8,065 nt of DNA. Origin: Microbacteriaceae bacterium (GTDB lineage: Bacteria > Actinomycetota > Actinomycetes > Actinomycetales > Microbacteriaceae). Within the stretch, counting starts at the first letter, position 1. Each line of letters begins with the position of its first letter. The notes below the pieces were generated by a model, which made no database searches, was not told the origin of the DNA, and was given only the letters and a program-made list of their open reading frames with translations. Of this stretch, positions 1-7,370 are shown one piece after another. Both the position numbers and the translations under genes were made by a program. Location: the NCBI GenBank assembly GCA_025464125.1, contig JAODLU010000133.1:1-8065 (forward strand), in the 5' to 3' direction.

Positions 1-20
1 AGCACGACCATTGACAGCAC
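1..20 (-). CDS. purN: Phosphoribosylglycinamide formyltransferase, extreme N-terminus only (partial)
   Basis: Only seven codons lie in the window, read on the minus strand from a GTG at 20-18 as M-L-S-M-V-V-L, leaving the left edge. PurN (GAR transformylase, third step of purine synthesis) usually begins M-x-x-x-V-V-L-I-S-G, and these residues align with that start without a gap. The main support is context: in actinobacteria purN commonly lies just downstream of the PerM/DUF6350 membrane-protein gene, which ends 42 bp upstream here. An ATG at 11-9 is an alternative start, but it would leave a shorter N-terminus than usual. No strong Shine-Dalgarno precedes either start. Seven residues cannot prove the family, so this is largely an inference from gene order. 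Confidence 0.4.
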
Positions 21-42
21 GGGTCGAGCTTATCGCTGCGTT

Positions 43-52
43 GTGCATGCAC
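43..52. repeat. 10-bp perfect palindrome in the gap before purN
   Basis: The sequence gtgcatgcac reads the same on both strands and lies in the 42-bp gap between the DUF6350 stop and the proposed purN start. It has no loop and no T-run, so it is not an intrinsic terminator. It could be a protein-binding site, but a palindrome this short can occur by chance. Confidence 0.2.
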
Positions 53-62
53 TGTGGCGGAA

Positions 63-1343
63 CTAGCGGCTCTCGCTGCGCGCAAAGGTTCGGTCACTCG
101 TTTGGTCGCTCGCGCGATCACCTGTGCGATCCCGCGGTCGCCCCGCGAGCAGCCCAACCGCCGCGGCGATGCCGATCTCGAGCGCGGCGTACGCACCGAC
201 CAGCCAGGGCGACGGACCGACATCCACCAGCCTGCCAGGCCCGGCTGAGCCAGCAGAGAACCAGGCGAGCAGGCCGATCAGCACCCCTCCGGCCACGCCG
301 ATGAGCAATCCTGTGCCGAACATCGCGGGCAGGGTGCGCGAGTTGCCGAGCTGGCGCACCAGTCGCGGCCGAACCGCGAGCGCAGCGACAAAGCCCGCAA
401 GCACCGGCACGAGAATGCCGATGAAACCGAACGCGAGGTCACCCTCCGGCAGCGCACCGAGAAGGGGCACACCAGGCAGCGGGCCGAGGCTCGTGCCGAC
501 CGGCCCGACCGAGGAGCCGGTGCCGATCGCAAAGCCGGGTCCGACGAGCCAGCTGGCCGTCCAGATCACCATGTTCGGCAGCAGGGCCAGCTGGCCGACG
601 GTGAGCGCGATTCCGCCGAGAACTCCCGAATGGGCACTCTCGTACAGGGTGATGATTCTCGCGTAATTCGCCAGCAGCAGCACACCCAGCAGCAGCGCGG
701 CCACTCCGGTAACAATGGCAGCGGATGCCGCCCCACCCCGCAGCGCGGCCGCCCCCGCAGCGCGAATGCCTGGCCGCCAGTCGCCGACCCAGTCGCGCAC
801 GGAACTGCCCGGACTGCCATCGGGCAGTGGCCCCCGGGAACGCCTGCCGAGCTCAGCCCCGATGCCGATGCCTATCGCGAAGACGAGTGTCGGCAGCAGC
901 GTGCCCTGCACGATCGACGGGCGAGCCGCCGGTGGGAGGCTGCTGAGCGTTATCGCCAGCGACAGTGCCGCGAAAACGACAACCGATGTCACTGTGCCGA
1001 TCTGGCGGTGGGGAGTCTCGCCGATCCTGCGCCCGGCACGCGCGCCGAGCAGCACGGTGAGAAGCGCGAACCCGAGCGGTGCCATCGTCAGCACGAAACG
1101 GGCGCCGGCCCCCGGCAGGTTGAGAGTGGCTGCCAGGGTGGGATCGAGGGTGATCGCGACATCCACTCCGTTGCCGAGAAGCCAGGTGTCTGCTGCAGCG
1201 CGCCAGAACACGATCCAGTCGACCTGCAGGTTGTACTGGAACGCCCAGAGCACAGTCAGAGCGCTCAGCGGGATGCCGATGCCGATGGCAGCGACGAGCA
1301 GCGCCTCGAGGGCGGAGAACAGGGCGGTGAGCGAGCGATTCAT
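63..1343 (-). CDS. DUF6350 family multi-pass membrane protein (PerM-like)
   Basis: The product is a 426-residue integral membrane protein with about nine hydrophobic segments (near residues 11-34, 84-101, 116-136, 146-165, 206-228, 239-256, 303-324, 341-362 and 379-400). The best family signature is the conserved stretch at about 253-300, rich in Leu, Pro and Gly, with LLPNMVIWTASWLVGPGFA, then a GTGSSVGPVGT run and a PLLGALP motif. I recognise this as DUF6350, the family of M. tuberculosis PerM (Rv0955), reported to support cell division, partly through the divisome protein FtsB, and persistence. A division or envelope role here is inferred from homology. Its place between sucCD and purN matches the mycobacterial locus. 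The last 23 residues form a hydrophilic tail of D/R/T/S repeats. The start is the only sensible ATG before the first membrane segment, though its ribosome site is weak. It follows the hydrolase gene by 98 bp. Confidence 0.85.
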   Translation of the reverse strand: MNRSLTALFSALEALLVAAIGIGIPLSALTVLWAFQYNLQVDWIVFWRAAADTWLLGNGVDVAITLDPTLAATLNLPGAGARFVLTMAPLGFALLTVLLGARAGRRIGETPHRQIGTVTSVVVFAALSLAITLSSLPPAARPSIVQGTLLPTLVFAIGIGIGAELGRRSRGPLPDGSPGSSVRDWVGDWRPGIRAAGAAALRGGAASAAIVTGVAALLLGVLLLANYARIITLYESAHSGVLGGIALTVGQLALLPNMVIWTASWLVGPGFAIGTGSSVGPVGTSLGPLPGVPLLGALPEGDLAFGFIGILVPVLAGFVAALAVRPRLVRQLGNSRTLPAMFGTGLLIGVAGGVLIGLLAWFSAGSAGPGRLVDVGPSPWLVGAYAALEIGIAAAVGLLAGRPRDRTGDRASDQTSDRTFARSESR

Positions 1344-1441
1344 TCCGGTCGGAGCCTACCGGCGAGCGTCGGCGATGCCAGTTCGCCTTTCCGGCGCGCG
1401 CACAATCGCCAGCGAGCCTTCAGGTGCAGTGCCCGGCAGGG
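1344..1441 (-). other. 98-bp intergenic gap between hydrolase and DUF6350 genes
   Basis: This is one of the longest non-coding gaps in the minus-strand cluster. I see no intrinsic terminator (no strong GC hairpin followed by T's), only a weak GGCGA/TCGCC stem near 1370-1390. No clear -10/-35 pair was found. The membrane-protein gene may therefore be read through from the sucCD-hydrolase transcript or have a weak promoter of its own. Confidence 0.3.
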
Positions 1442-2977
1442 TCAGCAGAGCGGGTCGCTCGATGGCACCGAGCCGGTGATGAGGTAGGAGTCGACGGTCT
1501 TGTCGATGCAGGCGTTGCCTGAGCCGTACGCCGTGTGGCCTTCGCCGTTCCTCGTTACGAGGAAGCCGCTGTCGAGCTGCTTTGCCAGCGAAACTGCACC
1601 CGTGTACGGCGTCGCAGGGTCACTGGTGGTGCCGACGACCATAATCGGGGCCGCTCCCTTTGCAGGAATCGCTCCCGCCTTCAGCACTGACGGGTACGCC
1701 CAGTTCTGGCTGGCGTTGTCGAAATGCGCCCAGTCGCTGTAGGTGTAAAGCGCGCCGTTGGTCGGGGCCGCAGCCGCGATAGCATCCATGGTCGCGCGGG
1801 TGCCAGCGAGGTCGGTGCTGAAGACGCCGTCGAGGCAGAGAGCCGAGGTGTACACCGCGTTGCCCTCCGAGTAGTGGCCGTCGTCGTCTCGCCCGTTATA
1901 CCCGTCGGCGAAGGAAATCGCCCTGTCGACCGAACCCCGCTGAAGGTCGGAGATCATGCCCTTGAGGGCTGGCCACGAACTCTGGCTGTACAGCGGATAT
2001 GACAGCGCTGTTCCGAGCGAAGACAGCGTCAGGTAACGACCGTCGCTCGACTGGAGGCCGGCAGTGCCCACCCGGTCGAAGAGAGCCTTCGACTGGGCCA
2101 GTGCGTCATCAACAGTTCCGCTGAACGGGCAGCTGCCCGTCAGGCAGTCCGCAAGGAAAGCACGGTACGAGGTTTCGAACCCTGCCATCTGGGTAACGAA
2201 GTCCTGGGGCTCGCTGACCGCGGGGTCGACGGGGCCATCGAGCACAAGTCGACCGACGTTCTTCGGGAAGAGCTTCGCATAGTGGGCGCCGAAGAAAGTG
2301 CCGTACGAGAAGCCGAGGTAGTCAAGCTTGCGGTCACCGAGCAACGCTCGAATGAGATCCATGTCCCGCGCGTTCGACTCTGCGTCGAGGTGACCGAGCA
2401 GGGGGCCGGTGTTCTTCGCACAGGCAGCTGCGTACGCCTTCTCGATGGGCACGCGGGAGGCGAGCCAGGCATCCGATCCTTCGGGCGCCGCTGGCAGCCC
2501 GTAGAGAAAGTCGTCGTTCTGGGCATCGGTGAGGCATTTGATCGGGTCGGAGCGCCCAACGCCCCTCGGATCCCAGCCGACGACGTCGAAGCTCGCCCGC
2601 AGGTCATCGTCGAAGTAGAGCTTGACCCCGTCGCGCACCATCTCGTAACCGGAGCCGCCAGGGCCGCCCGGGTTGACGAGCAGGGATCCGACCCGCTTCG
2701 ACGAAGTGGTGACGTGCCTGATGAGCGCCAGCTTCACCGTTCCGCTGGCCGGTTTCGCCCAGTCGATCGGGGCAGTCACCGTTGCGCAGGTCAGTCCGGC
2801 AGACTCACATTTGCTCCAGCTGACACCCTGCCCGTAGAACCGCTGCAGGGCGGACGGCACCGAAGTACCGCTCTCTGCGACTGGCGGCGTGCTGATGCAT
2901 CCGGTGAGTGCCATCGACACCACCGCGATCGCCGCGATCAAACCGAAGCGTCGTGACCTCATCGCGGCGCTCATCAT
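1442..2977 (-). CDS. Secreted lipoprotein alpha/beta hydrolase, tripeptidyl-aminopeptidase (TAP/Slp/Hip1) type
   Basis: This is a 511-residue exported serine hydrolase. The N-terminus has a basic stretch, a hydrophobic core and the lipobox A-L-T-G-C, so Cys27 should be lipidated and the enzyme anchored outside the membrane. The conserved W-x-x-C...C-A-T-V region follows (Cys57, Cys64). Then come an oxyanion-hole loop NPGGPGGSG (about 102-110), the nucleophile elbow GFSYG (Ser224), a C-terminal TAP-like region with the acid in GTTSDPATP (Asp453), and the catalytic His in GEGHTAYG (His481). Several further Cys, including the final residue, could form disulfides. Relatives include Streptomyces tripeptidyl aminopeptidases/SlpD-E and mycobacterial Hip1; they are peptidases or esterases, and the substrate here is unknown. 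The reading frame stays open into sucD, but export requires a start at the ATG at 2977, 2974 or 2962. I chose 2977, 16 bp after the sucD stop; 2962 gives a tighter signal peptide. Confidence 0.87.
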   Translation of the reverse strand: MMSAAMRSRRFGLIAAIAVVSMALTGCISTPPVAESGTSVPSALQRFYGQGVSWSKCESAGLTCATVTAPIDWAKPASGTVKLALIRHVTTSSKRVGSLLVNPGGPGGSGYEMVRDGVKLYFDDDLRASFDVVGWDPRGVGRSDPIKCLTDAQNDDFLYGLPAAPEGSDAWLASRVPIEKAYAAACAKNTGPLLGHLDAESNARDMDLIRALLGDRKLDYLGFSYGTFFGAHYAKLFPKNVGRLVLDGPVDPAVSEPQDFVTQMAGFETSYRAFLADCLTGSCPFSGTVDDALAQSKALFDRVGTAGLQSSDGRYLTLSSLGTALSYPLYSQSSWPALKGMISDLQRGSVDRAISFADGYNGRDDDGHYSEGNAVYTSALCLDGVFSTDLAGTRATMDAIAAAAPTNGALYTYSDWAHFDNASQNWAYPSVLKAGAIPAKGAAPIMVVGTTSDPATPYTGAVSLAKQLDSGFLVTRNGEGHTAYGSGNACIDKTVDSYLITGSVPSSDPLC

Positions 2978-2993
2978 CTGCCTGCGAACCTGC

Positions 2994-3893
2994 CTACAGG
3001 CTCGCGAGCACCTCACGCATGAGGGCTGCGGTCTCGCTTGGCGTCTTGCCGACTTTGACCCCGGCGGCCTCAAGGGCCTCCTTCTTGCCCTGCGCAGTGC
3101 CGGCACCTGAAGAGACGATCGCGCCTGCGTGACCCATCGTCTTGCCCTCTGGAGCGGTGAAGCCCGCGACGTAGCCGACTACCGGCTTCGTCACGTGTGC
3201 CTTGATGTAGTCGGCGGCGCGCTCCTCAGCGTCTCCACCGATCTCGCCGATCATGACGATCGCCTTGGTGTCAGGGTCAGCCTCAAAAGCGGCGAGCGCA
3301 TCGATGTGGGTGGTTCCGATGATCGGGTCGCCGCCGATGCCGATGGCGGTCGAGAAGCCGAGATCGCGCAGCTCGTACATCATCTGGTAAGTGAGCGTGC
3401 CGGACTTGGAGACGAGACCGATCGGGCCCTTGCCCGTGATCGTTGCTGGCGTGATGCCGACAAGCGACTCACCCGGCGTGATGATACCGGGGCAGTTCGG
3501 ACCGATGATCTGGGTCTTGCCACTGGCCTTGGCCCGTGCCCAGAACTCCGCAGCGTCCTGGATCGGAATGCCCTCGGTGATCACTACGACCAGCGGGATC
3601 TCGGCCTCGATTGCCTCGAGCACCGCGTCTTTGGCGAAGGCCGGGGGAACGAAGACGATCGACGTGTCAGCGCCGGTCTCCTTCATCGCGTCTGCGACGC
3701 TGCCGAAGACGGGCAGGTCAACGCTGCCGCCGTCTTTGCTGGTGTGGGTCACCGTCGTGCCGGCCTTGCGGGCGTTCACGCCGCCGACGACCTGGGTGCC
3801 GGCCTTCAGCATGAGGGCGGTGTGCTTTGTGCCCTCGCCGCCGGTGATGCCCTGCACGATGACCTTGTTGTCCTTATTGAGGAAGATCGACAT
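2994..3893 (-). CDS. sucD: Succinyl-CoA synthetase (succinate--CoA ligase) alpha subunit
   Basis: With SucC this subunit interconverts succinyl-CoA and succinate plus CoA in the TCA cycle, coupled to nucleoside diphosphate phosphorylation in the cytoplasm. The 299-residue length is normal. The N-terminal Rossmann CoA-binding domain starts with [15 protein letters not shown] (about 11-25), followed by [24 protein letters not shown] motif lies at 131-142 and the GxIGG region at about 216-220. The phosphorylated active-site histidine is His255 in KTMGHAGAI, followed by the glycine-rich [14 protein letters not shown]. The start is an ATG preceded by AGGA with 9 nt spacing, and the gene lies 26 bp after sucC, so the two subunits should be co-transcribed. 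Confidence 0.97.
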   Translation of the reverse strand: MSIFLNKDNKVIVQGITGGEGTKHTALMLKAGTQVVGGVNARKAGTTVTHTSKDGGSVDLPVFGSVADAMKETGADTSIVFVPPAFAKDAVLEAIEAEIPLVVVITEGIPIQDAAEFWARAKASGKTQIIGPNCPGIITPGESLVGITPATITGKGPIGLVSKSGTLTYQMMYELRDLGFSTAIGIGGDPIIGTTHIDALAAFEADPDTKAIVMIGEIGGDAEERAADYIKAHVTKPVVGYVAGFTAPEGKTMGHAGAIVSSGAGTAQGKKEALEAAGVKVGKTPSETAALMREVLASL

Positions 3894-3902
3894 TCTGTTC
3901 TG

Positions 3903-3906
3903 TCCT
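3903..3906 (-). promoter_or_regulatory. Ribosome binding site of sucD
   Basis: On the minus strand AGGA lies 9 nt before the sucD ATG, within the 26-bp sucC-sucD gap. It is the clearest Shine-Dalgarno sequence among the genes here and fixes the sucD start. Confidence 0.6.
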
Positions 3907-3919
3907 GGTTCTCTGCGGG

Positions 3920-5083
3920 TTACTTAGAAGCCAGCTCGGCGGCCTTGTCGGCGCCCTGGTCCATGTTCTCGGCGATGGTCACGAGCGGGTGGGCGTACTC
4001 GCTCAGAATGCGGCGGCCCTCCTCGACATTGTTGCCATCGAGGCGCACGACGGTCGGCTTGGTTGCGGCATCGCCGAGGGTCTTCAGCGCGCCGACGATT
4101 CCGTTGGCAACCGCGTCACATGACGTGATGCCACCGAAGACGTTGACGAAGACGCTCTTGGTCTGCGGGTCACCGAAGATGACGTCGAGGCCGTTGGCCA
4201 TTACCTCGGCGGATGCTCCGCCACCGATGTCGAGGAAGTTGGCCGGCTTGACGCCCTTGTGCTTCTCACCCGCGTAGCTGACCACGTCGAGGGTGGACAT
4301 CACGAGACCTGCACCGTTGCCGATGACACCGACCTCACCGTCGAGCTTCACGTAGTTGAGGCCGAGCTTCTTGGCCTTCGCCTCGAGCGGGTCCTCTGCA
4401 TCGGTGTCGACGAGAGCCTCATGGTTCGCGTGACGGAACTCGGCGTTCTCATCGAGGGACACCTTGCCATCGAGGGCGACGATGTCGCCGGCCCCTGTGA
4501 GCACCAGCGGGTTGACCTCGACCAGCGTCGCGTCTTCCCCCTTGTAGACGTCGTAGAGCTTGACGAAGACTGGCGCGACCTTGTCGACGATGTCTGCCGG
4601 GAACTTGGCCTGCACTGCGATCTTCTTCGCGGTCTCGAGGTCGATGCCGACGAGCGGGTCGATCTCGACACGGGCGAGAGCATCAGGACGCTCGACCGCG
4701 AGCTCCTCGATCTCCATGCCGCCCTCGAAGCTCGAGAGGGAGAGGTATGAGCGGTTGGCCCGGTCGAGCAGCACGGAGAAGTAGTACTCCTCCTTGATGT
4801 CGGCACCTGCAGCCACCATGACGCGCTTGACGGTGAGGCCCTTGATCTCAAGGCCGAGGATCGCCTTCGCGGCCTCGAACGCGTCATCCGGAGTCTTGGC
4901 TACCTTCACGCCGCCAGCCTTGCCACGACCGCCAGCCTTGACCTGCGCTTTGACGACGGTGACGCCGCCGAGCTTCTCAGCAGCCGCCTTCGCCTCCTCG
5001 GGGGTGTCGGCGATGATGCCGGCAAGTACAGGCACCCCATATGACTCGAATAGGTCTCGTGCCTGGTACTCGAATAGATCCAC
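3920..5083 (-). CDS. sucC: Succinyl-CoA synthetase (succinate--CoA ligase) beta subunit
   Basis: This is the nucleotide- and succinate-binding subunit of succinyl-CoA synthetase, partner of SucD. The chosen start is a GTG giving [19 protein letters not shown], the standard SucC N-terminus, and a 387-residue protein, close to the usual 388. The open frame extends about 31 codons further upstream to an ATG, but those codons cross the control region and do not resemble SucC. The ATP-grasp domain has [17 protein letters not shown] (about 44-60), an [11 protein letters not shown] strand (98-108), metal-binding VEVNPL (Asn191) and ALDGKV (Asp205). The C-terminal domain has GNGAGL (256-261) and NVFGGIT (314-320). 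A GGA sits 9 nt before the GTG. Nucleotide preference (ATP or GTP) was not inferred. Confidence 0.96.
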   Translation of the reverse strand: MDLFEYQARDLFESYGVPVLAGIIADTPEEAKAAAEKLGGVTVVKAQVKAGGRGKAGGVKVAKTPDDAFEAAKAILGLEIKGLTVKRVMVAAGADIKEEYYFSVLLDRANRSYLSLSSFEGGMEIEELAVERPDALARVEIDPLVGIDLETAKKIAVQAKFPADIVDKVAPVFVKLYDVYKGEDATLVEVNPLVLTGAGDIVALDGKVSLDENAEFRHANHEALVDTDAEDPLEAKAKKLGLNYVKLDGEVGVIGNGAGLVMSTLDVVSYAGEKHKGVKPANFLDIGGGASAEVMANGLDVIFGDPQTKSVFVNVFGGITSCDAVANGIVGALKTLGDAATKPTVVRLDGNNVEEGRRILSEYAHPLVTIAENMDQGADKAAELASK

Positions 5084-5090
5084 GCTGCTT

Positions 5091-5095
5091 GTTCC
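5091..5095 (-). promoter_or_regulatory. Ribosome binding site supporting the GTG start of sucC
   Basis: On the minus strand GGAAC precedes the sucC GTG, with 9 nt between GGA and the start codon. It would lie inside the coding sequence if the longer upstream ATG were used, so it helps decide the start. Confidence 0.45.
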
Positions 5096-5106
5096 AATCC
5101 GCAGGA

Positions 5107-5112
5107 ATTGTC
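5107..5112 (-). promoter_or_regulatory. Possible -10 element of the sucCD promoter
   Basis: On the minus strand GACAAT has the key A and T of an actinobacterial xAxxxT -10 box. Initiation about 7 nt downstream would give a leader of roughly 15-20 nt that still holds the ribosome site. No good TTGACA-like -35 lies at normal spacing; that position is occupied by the repeat at 5128-5141, as would fit a promoter controlled by a bound regulator. This call is tentative. Confidence 0.3.
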
Positions 5113-5127
5113 TCGAAAGTGCCACTG

Positions 5128-5157
5128 TCTTCACGTCGAGATAGTTCGACGTCGAGA
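5128..5157 (-). promoter_or_regulatory. Tandem near-palindromic operator-like repeats upstream of sucC
   Basis: Two 14-bp boxes lie 16 bp apart, start to start, in the 94-bp gap between the RNB stop and the sucC GTG. On the minus strand they read TCTCGACGTCGAAC (5157-5144) and TCTCGACGTGAAGA (5141-5128). Each differs by two bases from the perfect palindrome TCTCGACGTCGAGA. A third partial copy, TCTCGAAAG, lies inverted at 5111-5119 on the plus strand. A 16-bp phase is about one and a half helical turns, so paired dimers could bind opposite faces. The two boxes can also form a 7-bp hairpin, ACGTCGA (5152-5146) with TCGACGT (5139-5133) and a 6-nt loop, but there is no T-run. I infer operator sites for a dimeric regulator of sucCD; the regulator is not identified. 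Confidence 0.5.
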
Positions 5158-5177
5158 GACTTGGGCCACCAAGCACT

Positions 5178-6593
5178 CTACCCCCGGAACAGAACCGTGC
5201 CCGTCGCGATGTCGGCGCTCGCGAGCGTCACTTGCAGCACTGCGCCAGCCTGCAGTTCTCCAGTGCACTCTGCGGTGACAGCGGGGTCTGCAACCTGCAC
5301 GACTCCGCCTCCCTTCCGCACCGAGACAACCGTCGCCTCGAACACGTCGCCCACCCGGTCCTTCAGGATCGCGGCCTCTACCGCGTCGATCGATCCGCGG
5401 TCGAGACGCGATGCGATGGTGTCCGATTTCGCCATGATGGCCGGCAGCGTAGGTAGTGCCTCCCGCACCCAGGCCGGCACCTCGGTTTTGGCGCTGAGCG
5501 CCTCACACGTGAGCAGCACGAAACGGTCGACGAGCCGCCGCAGCGGTGCAGTTGCGTGGGCGTACGGCGCTCCGACCGCGGCCTGCCCAGCATCGGTCGG
5601 AGCTGCGCCGTCGAACGCGCGATACCCGGCCCCGCGAAAGAGCGAGCCGGCGGCCTGCACGATCGCGAGCTGCCTCGGGTCGTCCAAATCCAGCGAGCGC
5701 AGGTACTCGCCGTAGTCGATGCCTGGCATCCACGGCGATCCGAGCGCGACAGTCTGTCGACGGAACTTCAGGATGGTCTCATCATCGGGCGCTGGCATCG
5801 ATCGCAGGATGCCGACCCCGCCGGAGAGCATGAGGTCAGCCGCCGCCATCCCCGTCATCAGCGACAGCTGGGCGTTCCATCCCTCGGTCGGCAGCGACCT
5901 GCGGCGCACCAGCGTGAACTGCCCATCGTGCTCCTCGACTTCCTGGTCTGGCCGGTTGAGGCTCGCACCCCCACGCGCCTTCTCCAGCGCGATGCGCTTC
6001 TCGCCGATCTCGCGAAGCAGCTGCACCGCCTCGCTCGCGGTTCCGGCGTCGAGTTCCGCCTGCACCTCGACATAGGAACACTGGCGGCGACTGGTGATCT
6101 TCGCGCGGGCAACCGTCACCTTCTTCACTGATGCCGCGGCATCCAGCTCGAAAGTCCAGACGAAGGCGCTGCGCAGCTGGTTCGGCAGCAGCGACGCCGC
6201 ATGCTCGCTCAGCACGGTGGGGTGCAGGGGAATGCGGCCGTCAGGCGCATACACGGTTTGCCCGCGGTGACGAGCCTCGGTGTCCACTGCTCCATTCGGG
6301 GTGACGAAGGCCGGTACATCCGCTATCGCATAGAAGGCGCGGTAGCCGTCGCCATTCCGCTCGAGGTGCAGGGCCTGGTCGAGGTCGGTCGAGCCCTCTG
6401 GATCGATGGTGATGAACGGGATATCCGTCGAATCGAGGGGCGGCATCGTCACGTTCGCCGCTGCCAGCGCTGCTTCTGCCTCGACAGCAGGCGGGAAGGT
6501 CTCGCTGAGCTGCAGTTGCTCACGCAGTGCGAGGAAGGCGGCGGCGAGCTCGCCGGTGGGAGCTGAGGTGAGGCGAACGTGGGAGACGACCAT
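5178..6593 (-). CDS. RNB-domain ribonuclease (RNase II/R family exoribonuclease, short actinobacterial form)
   Basis: This is a 471-residue member of the RNase II family, which degrades RNA processively 3' to 5' in the cytoplasm with metal ions. The RNB domain opens with [19 protein letters not shown] (from about 60), carrying Asp64, Asp70 and Asp72 of the metal site. It continues with LLPNQLR (about 135-141) and the family signature [13 protein letters not shown] (344-356), whose arginines contact RNA. A C-terminal S1/OB-like segment lies at about 412-470. There is no N-terminal cold-shock domain, so the protein is shorter than E. coli RNase II (about 640 residues). The fourth aspartate of the site (Asp210 in E. 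coli RNase II) is Gln73 here. The start is the ATG giving [20 protein letters not shown]; the open frame extends upstream, but only through the divergent gene. The start has no Shine-Dalgarno but sits 8 nt from a TAAAGT box, suggesting a nearly leaderless mRNA. It ends 94 bp before sucC. Confidence 0.88.
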   Translation of the reverse strand: MVVSHVRLTSAPTGELAAAFLALREQLQLSETFPPAVEAEAALAAANVTMPPLDSTDIPFITIDPEGSTDLDQALHLERNGDGYRAFYAIADVPAFVTPNGAVDTEARHRGQTVYAPDGRIPLHPTVLSEHAASLLPNQLRSAFVWTFELDAAASVKKVTVARAKITSRRQCSYVEVQAELDAGTASEAVQLLREIGEKRIALEKARGGASLNRPDQEVEEHDGQFTLVRRRSLPTEGWNAQLSLMTGMAAADLMLSGGVGILRSMPAPDDETILKFRRQTVALGSPWMPGIDYGEYLRSLDLDDPRQLAIVQAAGSLFRGAGYRAFDGAAPTDAGQAAVGAPYAHATAPLRRLVDRFVLLTCEALSAKTEVPAWVREALPTLPAIMAKSDTIASRLDRGSIDAVEAAILKDRVGDVFEATVVSVRKGGGVVQVADPAVTAECTGELQAGAVLQVTLASADIATGTVLFRG

Positions 6594-6601
6594 GATTTCT
6601 G

Positions 6602-6607
6602 ACTTTA
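6602..6607 (-). promoter_or_regulatory. Probable -10 box for the RNB gene (leaderless or nearly leaderless)
   Basis: On the minus strand TAAAGT matches the actinobacterial TANNNT -10 pattern and ends 8 nt before the RNB ATG. Initiation at the usual distance would put the transcript start at or next to the start codon. The lack of a Shine-Dalgarno sequence agrees with this. No convincing -35 was found. Confidence 0.4.
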
Positions 6608-6626
6608 GGCCAGCGAGAATGAACGC

Positions 6627-7370
6627 ATGCCTCTCACCGCTCTCGCCGACGAGGCCGTGCTGCTCGCTGGCGGTGGCCGGGCGATCCTGCTGCAGCTGGC
6701 GAACCCGGCCATCGGTCATGCGGTAGCGCATCACAGCAACTTCGCGGCGGACCCGCTGCGCCGCCTGCGCAACACCCTCACCTACGTCTACGCCCTCGTC
6801 TATGGCACCCCTTCGCAGGTCGCTGCGGTGCGCAGAATGGTGCAGGTCGCCCACGCGCCTGTGCGATCCGCAACCTACGACGCATCGGATGCCCGGCTCC
6901 AGCTGTGGGTGGCCGCGACCCTGTACGACTCTGCGGTCACCCTCTACGAGCGCCTGGTCGCGCCGCTCGCGCCGGACGACGCGGACCTCATCTATCGCGA
7001 ATATGCGGTCATCGGCACCGCGCTCGGCATGCCCGCAGCCCTCTGGCCAGCGGACCGGGCGGCCTTTCGCGCCTACTGGGATTCACAGCTCGCGACGCTC
7101 AGCGTCGATGACCGAGTGCTTGCAGTCAGCCGCGATCTGCTGCACCCCCGCACCGGACCGCTCTGGATGCGCGCCTCGATGCCGCTTGTGCGGCTCGTCA
7201 CCGCTGGGCAGTTGCCGCCGCAGCTGCGCGAGGCATACGGGTTGCCATTCCGTGCAGCGCGATACGAGCGGGCGATGCGCTGGACTGCGCGCATCTATCC
7301 GCGGCTGCCGCGGGGCATCCGGCGCTGGCCTCGGGTGCATTTCCTTCGACAACTGTCTGCGGCTGCCTGA
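6627..7370 (+). CDS. Oxygenase MpaB family protein (DUF2236)
   Basis: This 247-residue protein fits the DUF2236 family, now named for the ER-bound oxygenase mpaB/latex-clearing (rubber) oxygenase catalytic domain. The N-terminus has the typical ADEAVLLAGGGRAILLQLANP pattern, here residues 7-27, then VAHHSNFA...PLRRLRNTLTYVYALVYG (33-60). The core motif follows as H-A-P-V (His76), Y-D-A-S-D (Tyr84, Asp88) and LQLWVAATLYDS (91-102). A later YGLPF (204-208) and a basic C-terminal end also fit. Studied relatives such as rubber oxygenase Lcp use heme b; whether this short bacterial member binds heme, and its substrate, cannot be told. The start is fixed within a few codons because an in-frame TAG lies at 6606-6608. 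The gene is divergent from the RNB gene across 33 bp, and its TGA is followed directly by the next gene's ATG, so the two are probably co-transcribed. Confidence 0.85.
   Translation: MPLTALADEAVLLAGGGRAILLQLANPAIGHAVAHHSNFAADPLRRLRNTLTYVYALVYGTPSQVAAVRRMVQVAHAPVRSATYDASDARLQLWVAATLYDSAVTLYERLVAPLAPDDADLIYREYAVIGTALGMPAALWPADRAAFRAYWDSQLATLSVDDRVLAVSRDLLHPRTGPLWMRASMPLVRLVTAGQLPPQLREAYGLPFRAARYERAMRWTARIYPRLPRGIRRWPRVHFLRQLSAAA

Noticed and set aside
630..1487. A 285-codon open frame and several overlapping frames on the plus strand, opposite the DUF6350 gene
   Set aside because: The translations are Arg/Gln/Ala-rich with no domain pattern, while the minus strand encodes a recognisable membrane protein.
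2978..3106. N-terminal extension of the hydrolase to an ATG at 3106
   Set aside because: The 43 extra residues are Arg-rich, overlap the 3' end of sucD, and would bury the lipoprotein signal peptide inside the protein.
3129..4277. A 382-codon open frame on the plus strand, opposite sucD and the end of sucC
   Set aside because: It is antisense to two well-recognised genes, its translation resembles no protein family, and long antisense frames are common in high-GC DNA.
5133..5152. The 7-bp hairpin downstream of the RNB gene as an intrinsic terminator
   Set aside because: The stem is short, no T-run follows it on the minus strand, and it is explained by two near-palindromic boxes lying side by side.
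5084..5176. N-terminal extension of SucC to an ATG at 5176
   Set aside because: It adds 31 residues unlike any SucC, spans the operator-like repeats and ribosome site, and exceeds the normal family length.
6594..6854. N-terminal extension of the RNB protein to an ATG at 6854
   Set aside because: The 87 extra residues are antisense to the MpaB-type gene and match nothing in the RNB family, whereas the start at 6593 gives the usual N-terminus.
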